This document shows positions 1 through 5,618 of a stretch of 5,618 nucleotides of DNA, in pieces; within the stretch, counting starts at the first letter, position 1; the number at the start of each line of letters is the position of its first letter. This DNA is from Caulobacter sp. B11 (GTDB lineage Bacteria; Pseudomonadota; Alphaproteobacteria; Caulobacterales; Caulobacteraceae). The notes below the pieces were generated by a model, which searched no databases, was not told where the DNA came from, and saw only the letters and a list, made by a program, of their open reading frames with translations. The position numbers and the translations under genes were made by a program. The DNA lies in the NCBI RefSeq assembly GCF_002737765.1, contig NZ_PEGG01000208.1:1-5618 (forward strand), read 5' to 3'.

Positions 1-262
1 TTCGGCTAGCGAACCCTATGCCCAGCTGCTGGCCCGGGTGGTGCGCACCAAGCTGAAGGCGACCTGGGGTCTGGCCGAGACCGGCGCTTCGGGTCCAGCG
101 GGCAACAGCTATGGCGATGCGCCCGGCCACACCTGCATCGCCATCGGCGGCGCGGACGGCGAGGTGAGTCTTACCATCGAGACCGGCAACGACGACCGCG
201 AGGCCAATATGCGGGCCTTCGCCGCGCAATCCCTTGCCTTCCTCTTGCGGGCCCTGGACTGA
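1..262 (+). CDS. CinA-family protein, C-terminal part (5' end outside window)
   Basis: The frame is open from base 2 to the TGA at 260-262, giving about 86 residues that lack the N-terminus. The segment carries the pattern WGLAETGASGPAGNSYGDAPGHTCIAI followed by a Gly-Glu-Val beta strand and an Arg-Glu-Ala-Asn-Met helix. This resembles the C-terminal half of CinA-domain proteins (PncC-like, known as nicotinamide-nucleotide amidohydrolases in pyridine nucleotide salvage); the T-G-x-x-G-P stretch is the family's recognisable signature. The single-domain version found in alphaproteobacteria is roughly 160-170 residues, so about half the gene should be visible. Family assignment is from memory of the motif; enzymatic activity is inferred. 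The gene ends about 60 bases before the ilv promoter candidate, and no clear terminator separates them. An internal ATG at 38 lies inside the domain and is not a real start. Confidence 0.72.
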   Translation, partial: SASEPYAQLLARVVRTKLKATWGLAETGASGPAGNSYGDAPGHTCIAIGGADGEVSLTIETGNDDREANMRAFAAQSLAFLLRALD

Positions 263-325
263 ACTCGCCCCCTCAACACTGCCCGGCTGTGACAATTAGG
301 GTCGTTTCTTGCGCACAAGGGCGGG

Positions 326-355
326 TTGACGCCCGTTCGCGCGCATGGCATCACC
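326..355 (+). promoter_or_regulatory. candidate ilvBN promoter
   Basis: TTGACGC at 326-332 fits the -35 element of Caulobacter housekeeping promoters (TTGACGS, from memory). GCATCACC at 348-355, 15 bases further on, is only a partial match to the GCTANAWC -10 element. A start near 360 would put the leader peptide's ribosome binding site just inside the transcript. A short hairpin, GGGCG 319-323 with CGCCC 330-334, overlaps the -35 element; its meaning is unknown. The -10 match is weak, so the position is tentative. Confidence 0.4.
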
Positions 356-381
356 TGTTTCGTTCTATTGGAGCAAAACTC

Positions 382-429
382 GTGCGCAACACCATGATCG
401 TACTTATGGAGCGGCCGTTCACGGCGTGA
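382..429 (+). CDS. ilvBN leader peptide (attenuation control peptide)
   Basis: A 15-codon reading frame starts at GTG 382 and ends at TGA 427-429: M-R-N-T-M-I-V-L-M-E-R-P-F-T-A. A strong Shine-Dalgarno GGAG at 370-373 sits eight bases before the GTG, which favours this start over ATG 394. The consecutive codons ATC-GTA-CTT (397-405) specify Ile, Val and Leu, the three end products of the pathway. GTA and CTT are codons that a GC-rich genome like this rarely uses, so a ribosome here should be sensitive to the supply of charged tRNA. The frame ends 35 bases before an intrinsic terminator that precedes ilvB. Small size, codon content, ribosome binding site and placement all match a classical ilv attenuator leader peptide. 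I recall attenuation being reported for Caulobacter ilvBN, but could not check this. Confidence 0.82.
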   Translation: MRNTMIVLMERPFTA

Positions 430-442
430 CCTTGAAGTCACG
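425..442 (+). promoter_or_regulatory. leader hairpin with candidate antiterminator strand
   Basis: CGTGAC (425-430) pairs with GTCACG (437-442) around the loop CTTGAA, and two G-U pairs plus one C-G can extend the stem outward. The hairpin overlaps the leader-peptide stop codon. GACCTT at 428-433 is also perfectly complementary to AAGGTC at 468-473 in the 5' arm of the terminator. A ribosome stalled at the Ile-Val-Leu codons would leave 428-433 free to form this antiterminator; one that reaches the stop codon would cover it. The pairings are seen in the sequence, but the switch itself is inferred and the antiterminator is only 6 bp. Confidence 0.5.
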
Positions 443-464
443 TTGATAGATCGGTCGCGCGCAC

Positions 465-495
465 AAAAAGGTCCTTCGGGGCCTTTTTCTTTTTT
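465..495 (+). terminator. intrinsic terminator / ilvBN attenuator
   Basis: AAAAAGGTCC (465-474) and GGGCCTTTTT (479-488) form a 10-bp stem with one G-U pair, closed by a TTCG tetraloop. The tail continues as C followed by six Ts (490-495). It lies 36 bases before the ilvB start and right after a short Ile-Val-Leu leader peptide, so it is best read as the attenuator of the operon rather than the terminator of the upstream gene. Confidence 0.9.
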
Positions 496-531
496 CACCC
501 CACGCCCACCTCCGTCCGCCGGAATAAGCCC

Positions 532-2341
<1,810 letters not shown>

Positions 2342-2350
2342 GGCCGCCGC

Positions 2351-2377
2351 CGCCTGCCCGCCCCTTGCGGGCGGGCG
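2351..2377 (+). other. intercistronic GC hairpin between ilvB and ilvN
   Basis: CGCCTGCCCGC (2351-2361) pairs with GCGGGCGGGCG (2367-2377) around a five-base loop: 11 bp including one G-U pair. No T-run follows (the next bases are CATTTCC), so it is not a standard intrinsic terminator. It sits in the 73-base gap between the two subunit genes and may stabilise the ilvB message or adjust subunit ratio; that role is a guess. Confidence 0.55.
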
Positions 2378-2414
2378 CATTTCCTCTCCGGCTCAAGTGA
2401 CCTAGAACACCAAC

Positions 2415-2960
2415 ATGACCAACGCCCCCGCCTCCGCCTATGACATGCCGCCGGCCGCCCAGGCCGAACAGTCGGCGACCTTCGCCCTGCTGGTCGACAA
2501 TGAGCCCGGCGTGCTGCATCGCGTCGTCGGCCTTTTCGCCGCGCGCGGCTACAACATCGAAAGTCTCACGGTCGCCGAAACCGACCGCAAGGCCCACACC
2601 AGCCGCATCACCGTGGTCACGCGCGGCACGCCCCAGGTGCTCGACCAGATCGAGGCCCAGCTCAACAAGGTGGTCAATGTGCGCCGGGTGCACGACATCA
2701 CCCGCGATCCCAACGGGGTCGAGCGCGAACTGGCCCTGGTCAAGGTGCGAGGCGTTGGCGCCGATCGCGTCGAGGCCCTGCGCGTCGCCGAGATCTTCCG
2801 CGCCAAGCCGGTGGACACCACCCTGGAGAGCTTCGTGTTCGAGATCTGCGGCGCGCCGTCGAAGATCGACAAGTTCCTGGAACTGATGCGGCCCCTTGGC
2901 CTGGTGGAACTGTCTCGCACCGGCGTGCTTTCCATCGAGAGGGGCGTTGAAGGAATGTAG
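2415..2960 (+). CDS. ilvN: acetolactate synthase small (regulatory) subunit
   Basis: This is an intact 181-residue regulatory subunit of acetohydroxyacid synthase, of the usual IlvN/IlvH length. It binds IlvB, raises its activity and gives feedback control by branched-chain amino acids, usually valine. An N-terminal ACT domain covers about residues 22-92 and shows the family signature N-E-P-G-V-L-H-R with GLFAARGYNIESL; the Gly and Asn in these loops belong to the effector site in relatives. A C-terminal domain follows (about 100-177), with AEIFRAKPVD and the closing G-L-V-E-L-S-R-T-G. A roughly 20-residue Ala/Pro-rich extension precedes the ACT domain, so the start could in principle lie a little further in, but ATG 2415 is the first Met in the open frame. 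The ribosome binding site is weak. Spacing and order after ilvB show one operon; the following gene starts two bases after the stop. Confidence 0.96.
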   Translation: MTNAPASAYDMPPAAQAEQSATFALLVDNEPGVLHRVVGLFAARGYNIESLTVAETDRKAHTSRITVVTRGTPQVLDQIEAQLNKVVNVRRVHDITRDPNGVERELALVKVRGVGADRVEALRVAEIFRAKPVDTTLESFVFEICGAPSKIDKFLELMRPLGLVELSRTGVLSIERGVEGM

Positions 2961-2962
2961 TC

Positions 2963-3847
2963 ATGTCGGGCGTCACCAGCCTTGCCGGCCTCGTCGCGAG
3001 CCTCGTCCTCGCCGTTCCGCAAGCGTCGCCGCCTGATCCGACCGTTCCGCCCCCGCCTGTCGACCCCGCCGTCTGGTGGGCGCCCAGCGTTCCGCGCCCC
3101 GCGCCCGAAGCCGAACCCCTGCAGGGTCGGCGGCTGGCGCGTGGCGAAACCCCCGTCCCGATCGACAATGGCCGTCGATCCCCTGCTCTACCGGCTATGG
3201 GGGCTGCAGCCCCTGCAGGCCCAACTGGTGCGGCGCGGCGAGTTGATCCTCGAGGTCTGGGCCCGGCCCGCGCGCGGCGTGCGCCAGGCGGTGGTGCGGG
3301 TGACCGTCCGCCGCGACGGACGAGCCTTCGTCCAGGCCCGGGCCGGACTGGGCTGCTGCGCCCGGAGATCGCCCGACGGGTGGATATCGACGCCGAACTG
3401 ACGGACGAACAGGCGATCGGACTGAAAGCCCTGACCGGCGACGCCCTGTGGAGCCAGCCGCGCGCGGTGACGGTCGACTATGGCGGCGGCTCGGTGGCGC
3501 CGATCTGCATCGACGGGATTTCCTGGGACGTCACCCTGCTGGTCCCGGGCCAGGCGCGTCACCTGCGTCGGGCCTGCGACGACGCCGAGGTCGGCTCGAT
3601 CGCGCCGGCCCTGGCGGCGGCGCTGACGGCGGCCAGCGGGCGCGATCCCCGCTTCGACGCGGTCTTCGCCCACGGCGGCGACTTCTCCCGGCAAGCGGCC
3701 GCCTATGACGCTCTGACCAAGGAGGGCGGCCGACTCGTGCCGTCGCCCAACAGTCGCGCCCAGCCGCCGGCCACCCCGGTGCTGGAGGCTCCGGACGCGG
3801 CGGCCGAGCCTGTGGCCAATGATCCCCAACCCATCACGCCGCTCTGA
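2963..3847 (+). CDS. uncharacterised, probably exported protein (compensating frameshifts inside)
   Basis: I do not recognise this protein. ATG 2963 lies two bases after the ilvN stop, with AAGGA nine bases upstream, so it is probably translated from the ilvBN message. The first 21 residues (hydrophobic LAGLVASLVLA, then V-P-Q-A) look like a signal peptide, although there is no basic residue near the start. A Pro-rich linker follows. The frame from 2963 turns into Arg/Gly/Pro-rich nonsense at about 3165-3355, while the +1 frame there reads like real protein (AVDPLLYRLWGLQPLQAQL, then LILEVWARPARGVRQAVVRV). Removing one A near 3167 and adding one base near 3352 joins everything into a 294-residue protein. 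The later part (VTVDYGGGSVAPICIDGISW, TLLVPG) suggests a beta-rich periplasmic domain with a helical, Ala-rich region and a Pro/Ala-rich tail. No catalytic motif is evident. The two shifts cancel, so the outer parts stay in frame even as written. Confidence 0.7.
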   Translation: MSGVTSLAGLVASLVLAVPQASPPDPTVPPPPVDPAVWWAPSVPRPAPEAEPLQGRRLARGETPVPIDNGRRSPALPAMGAAAPAGPTGAARRVDPRGLGPARARRAPGGGAGDRPPRRTSLRPGPGRTGLLRPEIARRVDIDAELTDEQAIGLKALTGDALWSQPRAVTVDYGGGSVAPICIDGISWDVTLLVPGQARHLRRACDDAEVGSIAPALAAALTAASGRDPRFDAVFAHGGDFSRQAAAYDALTKEGGRLVPSPNSRAQPPATPVLEAPDAAAEPVANDPQPITPL

Positions 3848-3858
3848 GCGCGAAGGCC

Positions 3859-3887
3859 TTCCTTTCGCCGACATCCCTCCCTATATT
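3859..3887 (+). promoter_or_regulatory. candidate ssrA promoter
   Basis: TATATT at 3882-3887 differs by one base from the sigma-70 -10 consensus. TTCCTT at 3859-3864 is a poor -35 placed at the ideal 17-base spacing. Initiation would fall at about 3893-3895, exactly where the first hairpin of the tmRNA acceptor piece begins. The -10 element stands out as an AT-rich island in GC-rich DNA just after the stop codon of the upstream gene. Confidence 0.5.
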
Positions 3888-3893
3888 GGAACT

Positions 3894-3976
3894 GTTCGGG
3901 CTTGCCCGGACTATGGGGATAAACGCGCACGTAATAAGCGGACTGGACCCGGGTGCGATTCCCGGCGGCTCCACCA
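3894..3976 (+). other. ssrA: tmRNA acceptor piece (3' tRNA-like half, transcribed first)
   Basis: The piece opens with a 7-bp hairpin, GTTCGGG (3894-3900) with CCCGGAC (3905-3911). It then provides the distal strand of P2 (3927-3932), a T arm (stem CCGGG 3949-3953 with CCCGG 3961-3965, loop TGCGATT), the 3' strand of the acceptor stem (3966-3972), discriminator A3973 and an encoded CCA. The T loop is TGCGATT rather than the usual TTCRANY form. The 5' boundary is inferred from the hairpin and the promoter. Confidence 0.8.
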
Positions 3977-4004
3977 ATCTCTCCCGAGTTATCACGGGAT
4001 GCAT
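3977..4004 (+). other. intervening segment removed from pre-tmRNA
   Basis: These 28 bases join the acceptor CCA to the 5' end of the coding piece. They can fold as a hairpin, TCCCG with CGGGA around an eight-base loop. In permuted tmRNAs this linker is removed by processing: RNase P is expected to cut at 4004/4005, and 3' trimming exposes the CCA at 3976. The processing is family knowledge and was not observed here. Confidence 0.75.
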
Positions 4005-4190
4005 GGGGCCGATCAGCATCGACAGACGTGTAAAGGTGTAATGCTTTCTCTCGGCGTGGCTCACCGTATCGGGCCGCTAAACTAACTGCGAACGATAACT
4101 TCGCTGAAGAGTTCGCTATCGCCGCGTAATGCGGTTCTAGTGAATTCGCCTCTTAAGTCCTAAGGGTTCAGATCCTTGGGCGGGGCCCGG
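4005..4190 (+). other. ssrA: tmRNA coding piece (5' half with tag message)
   Basis: It begins with the 5' acceptor strand GGGGCCG. Next come a D-arm-like stretch (about 4012-4025), the proximal P2 strand (4026-4031) and PK1, with CGG 4052-4054 paired to CCG 4064-4066 and TGGCTC 4057-4062 paired to GGGCCG 4071-4076. The tag frame follows. A further 7-bp stem, CCTAAGG with CCTTGGG (about 4159-4180), lies after the tag and may belong to PK2. The 3' boundary is not visible and is set near 4190, just before the tandem repeats. Confidence 0.75.
4088..4129 (+). other. tmRNA proteolysis-tag reading frame
   Basis: The resume codon GCG at 4088 begins the frame A-N-D-N-F-A-E-E-F-A-I-A-A, ending at TAA 4127-4129. 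With the alanine carried by tmRNA itself, the full tag is AANDNFAEEFAIAA. The A-N-D-N-F-A-E-E start and the hydrophobic-Ala-Ala end match the tags that direct rescued proteins to ClpXP. C. crescentus has Val in place of this Ile, from memory. Confidence 0.93.
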
Positions 4191-4225
4191 AGGGAGCCCG
4201 TCAACCGAATCCCTCCACTTTTCTC
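4189..4225 (+). terminator. possible ssrA terminator inside the first repeat unit
   Basis: GGAGGGA (4189-4195) can pair with TCCCTCC (4210-4216) around a 14-base loop, and the bases after it, ACTTTTCTC, contain a short, interrupted T-run. It lies right after the expected end of the tmRNA. The T-run is weak, so this is a candidate only; the larger palindromes in the array could act in its place. Confidence 0.4.
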
Positions 4226-4582
4226 AAGCCTCGCCGGGGCTCCCTCCTCTTTCGGGTCAAGAGGACTGGGGGAGCCCGTCAACCGAATCCCTCCACTTTT
4301 CTCAAGCCTCGCCGGGGCTCCCTCCTCTTTCGCCTCAAGAGGACTGAGGGAGCCCGTCAACCGAATCCCTCCACTTTTCTCAAGCCTCGCCGGGGCTCCC
4401 TCCTCTTTCGCATCAAGAGGACTGGGGGAGCCCGTCAACCGAATCCCTCCACTCTTCTCAAGCCTCGCCGGGGCTCCCTCCTCTTTCGCCTCAAGAGGAC
4501 TGGGGGAGCCCGCCAACCGAATCCCTCCAGTTATCCCAGGCCTCGCCGGGGGCTCCCGCCGCTCTTACGTCAAGACGACGGA
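4192..4582. repeat. 78-bp tandem repeat array (four near-identical units plus one degenerate)
   Basis: Units begin with GGGAGCCCG at 4192, 4270, 4348, 4426 and 4504, a period of exactly 78 bp. The first four differ at only a handful of positions; the fifth diverges after its first 25 bases and looks decayed. Each junction holds an imperfect palindrome. For example GGGCTCCC (4237-4244) pairs with GGGAGCCC (4270-4277), and inside it CCTCTT (4246-4251) pairs with AAGAGG (4259-4264), leaving a seven-base loop. The array fills the space between the 3' ends of ssrA and the minus-strand hydrolase gene, with no gene of its own. Because 78 is a multiple of three, both strands show open frames with a 26-residue repeat; I regard these as by-products. 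Possible roles are a two-way terminator or a REP-like protein-binding element, but no known family was recognised. Confidence 0.92.
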
Positions 4583-4597
4583 GGAAGCCCCGGCCGA

Positions 4598-5618
4598 TCA
4601 GGTGTTCCAGAACTCGAGGAACCCCCAGGCCGCAAGGATCATGGCGAAGCTTGTGAAGATCAGCGACGTGCAGGTGAAGGCCAGCTTGCGCAGCCCCGTC
4701 CAGCTGTCGACTCGACGCCCGCCGCGCCAGACCACGGGCGCCATGGCCAGGGTGGCCAGGGTCAGCAGGGTCGACACAAAGGCGCAGGCCGAGGCCGTCA
4801 GCAGCCAGCCGCTGGGCCAGCCGAAAAACACCTTGGCGACATTCGTCGAACTGGCGGCGAACAGGCCAACCCCGACCAGGGCGGTCAGCCACAGCACCGC
4901 CTGGGTGGTCTGCAGCAGACTGGCCAGGGCCTGGGTGGGCGTTTGGCGCGACTCGCGAGGATCACGCGTCGCGACCCCGCCCAGGGTCGCCAGGGACGCC
5001 AGCAGGGTCAGCAGGGCGAAGGTGATCAGCCAGCCGCGCTGGTACGGGAAGCCCAGTCGTTCATAGGCGGAGAAGCCGCGCGGGTCGAACATCCGGGTGA
5101 CGCGGCCGGCCTCGCGTTGGAAGACCAGCAGGCCCGGACCGTCCAGCGGCGCGAAGACGTCGGCCTGCGCCGTCGCCAGACGCGTCGCGCGTCACCGGTC
5201 ACGGCCAGCCGCCCGTCGGGCGTGGCGCGCACGGTGCTGACACCGATCAGGCGACCGACAAAACCCTCCAGGCCGCCATAGGCGCGCGGGTCGTCAGGAA
5301 GGCCCTTCATAGGCTTGGCCTCGGCCTGGGTCAGGCGGCTGGGGGACGGGACCGCCGGCGCCGGCGCATAGAAGCGCTCGACGATGGTCGCCGGCAGGCT
5401 GGCGGGAAGATCGATGCGGTGTCGGTATTGACCGCCACGAAGATCCCCAAGCCCCAGATCGGCACCAACACCAGGTTGGAGTGGAACCAGAGGGTCTGGC
5501 CCGCATGACCATAGGCGCGCCCCGGCCGCCGGGCATGGGGATTCCTGGAACCCGGCGTTCCAGCCCGCGCCAGCGGCGCGGGACGATACATCGACGTGCG
5601 GAAAGCCTGGCTAGACCG
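4598..5618 (-). pseudogene. serine hydrolase (beta-lactamase/CubicO-like) with C-terminal membrane domain; 5' end outside window, frameshifted
   Basis: Only the C-terminal part is present. Read from the right edge, the pieces are MYRPAPLAR, then WNAGFQESPMPGGRG, then YGHAGQTLWFHSNLVLVP with GLGIFVAVNTDT. This matches the end of a penicillin-binding-protein-like hydrolase domain, with H-x-G-Q-T as the third active-site element and F-V-x-x-N as the closing strand. A linker (ATIVERFYAPAPAVPSP), a small domain (AYGGLEGFVGRLIGV), and an intact 164-residue end with four hydrophobic segments (about residues 21-41, 63-80, 96-117 and 137-161 from the Met at 5092) follow, and the gene stops at TGA 4598-4600. 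Frame changes are needed near 5563, 5518, 5416 and 5186, and probably around 5300. Most are explained by one missing base each. Either the gene is decaying or the sequence is poor here; the conserved reading of every piece favours error. The nucleophile Ser-x-x-Lys lies outside the window, so activity cannot be judged. Confidence 0.66.

Larger units (their letters stand above)
3894..4190 (+). ncRNA. ssrA: permuted two-piece tmRNA (alphaproteobacterial type)
   Basis: tmRNA rescues stalled ribosomes: charged with alanine it enters the empty A site, then its short message adds a degradation tag and a stop codon. Here the gene is circularly permuted. The tRNA-like 3' end with its CCA (3974-3976) comes before the 5' end (4005) and the tag frame (4088-4129). 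The acceptor stem forms between pieces, CGGCTCC (3966-3972) with GGGGCCG (4005-4011), 7 bp, and its third pair is the G-U that serves as the alanine identity element. A helix between GCACGT (3927-3932) and ACGTGT (4026-4031) fits P2. A likely pseudoknot PK1 (4052-4076) ends 11 bases before the resume codon. Permuted, split tmRNA is characteristic of alphaproteobacteria. The outer ends (near 3894 and near 4190) are estimates. SmpB, the partner protein, is not in the window. Confidence 0.93.

Noticed and set aside
3933..3976. Possible separate tRNA 3' half ending in CCA
   Set aside because: No D or anticodon arm lies upstream, and the acceptor strand pairs with 4005-4011 downstream, so it is the acceptor piece of permuted tmRNA.
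3966..4190. Integrative-element attachment site at ssrA
   Set aside because: tmRNA genes are common integration sites, but I see no integrase gene and no second copy of the acceptor or T-arm sequence in the window.
4160..4516. Minus-strand repetitive open frame (SPLEAKEEGAPARLEKSGG...)
   Set aside because: Same cause: non-coding tandem repeats read in a frame that happens to lack stops, overlapping the tmRNA end.
4192..4582. CRISPR array
   Set aside because: Units are 78 bp, directly joined and without unique spacers, and no cas genes are nearby.
4176..5066. Long plus-strand open frame with a 26-residue repeat (EPVNRIPPLFSSLAGAP...)
   Set aside because: The repeat is a result of the 78-bp period being a multiple of three; the same DNA is open on the minus strand too. 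The frame runs on into antisense of the well-supported hydrolase gene and has no ribosome binding site.
5461..5618. Separate short minus-strand genes starting at 5591 and 5536
   Set aside because: Both are fragments of one serine hydrolase split by frameshifts; each matches the family only for part of its length.

Overview
The window looks like a piece of a Caulobacteraceae chromosome, most likely Caulobacter or a close relative. It is very GC-rich, carries an ilvB-ilvN pair, and has a two-piece, circularly permuted alphaproteobacterial tmRNA. The encoded tmRNA tag (ANDNFAEEFAIAA) differs by one residue from the Caulobacter crescentus tag as I remember it. I could not run a database search, so the genus is an inference.

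Layout. 1-262 (+): C-terminal end of a CinA-family (PncC-like) protein. 263-531: the ilv leader region, with a candidate promoter, a 15-codon leader peptide containing consecutive Ile-Val-Leu codons, and a textbook intrinsic terminator that acts as the attenuator. 532-2341 (+): ilvB, acetolactate synthase large subunit, interrupted as written by four single-base insertions at its 5' end. 2415-2960 (+): intact ilvN, the regulatory small subunit. 2963-3847 (+): an unrecognised, probably exported protein two bases after ilvN, with a compensating +1/-1 frameshift pair in the middle. 3859 to about 4190 (+): promoter and permuted ssrA, with the acceptor piece first and the tag-coding piece second. 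4192 to about 4582: a tandem array of 78-bp GC-rich units, each junction carrying a long imperfect palindrome. 4598-5618 (-): the C-terminal part of a membrane-anchored serine hydrolase (beta-lactamase/CubicO-like), intact in its last 164 codons but with several frameshifts upstream, and running off the window.

How the parts work together. The leader peptide and attenuator should tie ilvBN transcription to the supply of charged Ile, Val and Leu tRNAs. IlvB and IlvN form the first common enzyme of branched-chain amino acid synthesis. ssrA has its own likely promoter and supplies tmRNA for rescuing stalled ribosomes. It converges on the minus-strand hydrolase gene, and the 78-bp array fills the space between their 3' ends, where it could act as a two-way transcription barrier.

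Caution. Single-base indels cluster in 560-890, 3165-3355 and 5185-5565, while the rest reads cleanly. All four in ilvB are insertions; those in the minus-strand gene look mostly like deletions. For an enzyme as important as IlvB, sequencing or assembly error is the simplest explanation, so I describe the reconstructed genes and mark the breaks. I see no phage, IS, CRISPR or defence system. The most interesting items are the attenuator, the permuted tmRNA and the 78-bp array.
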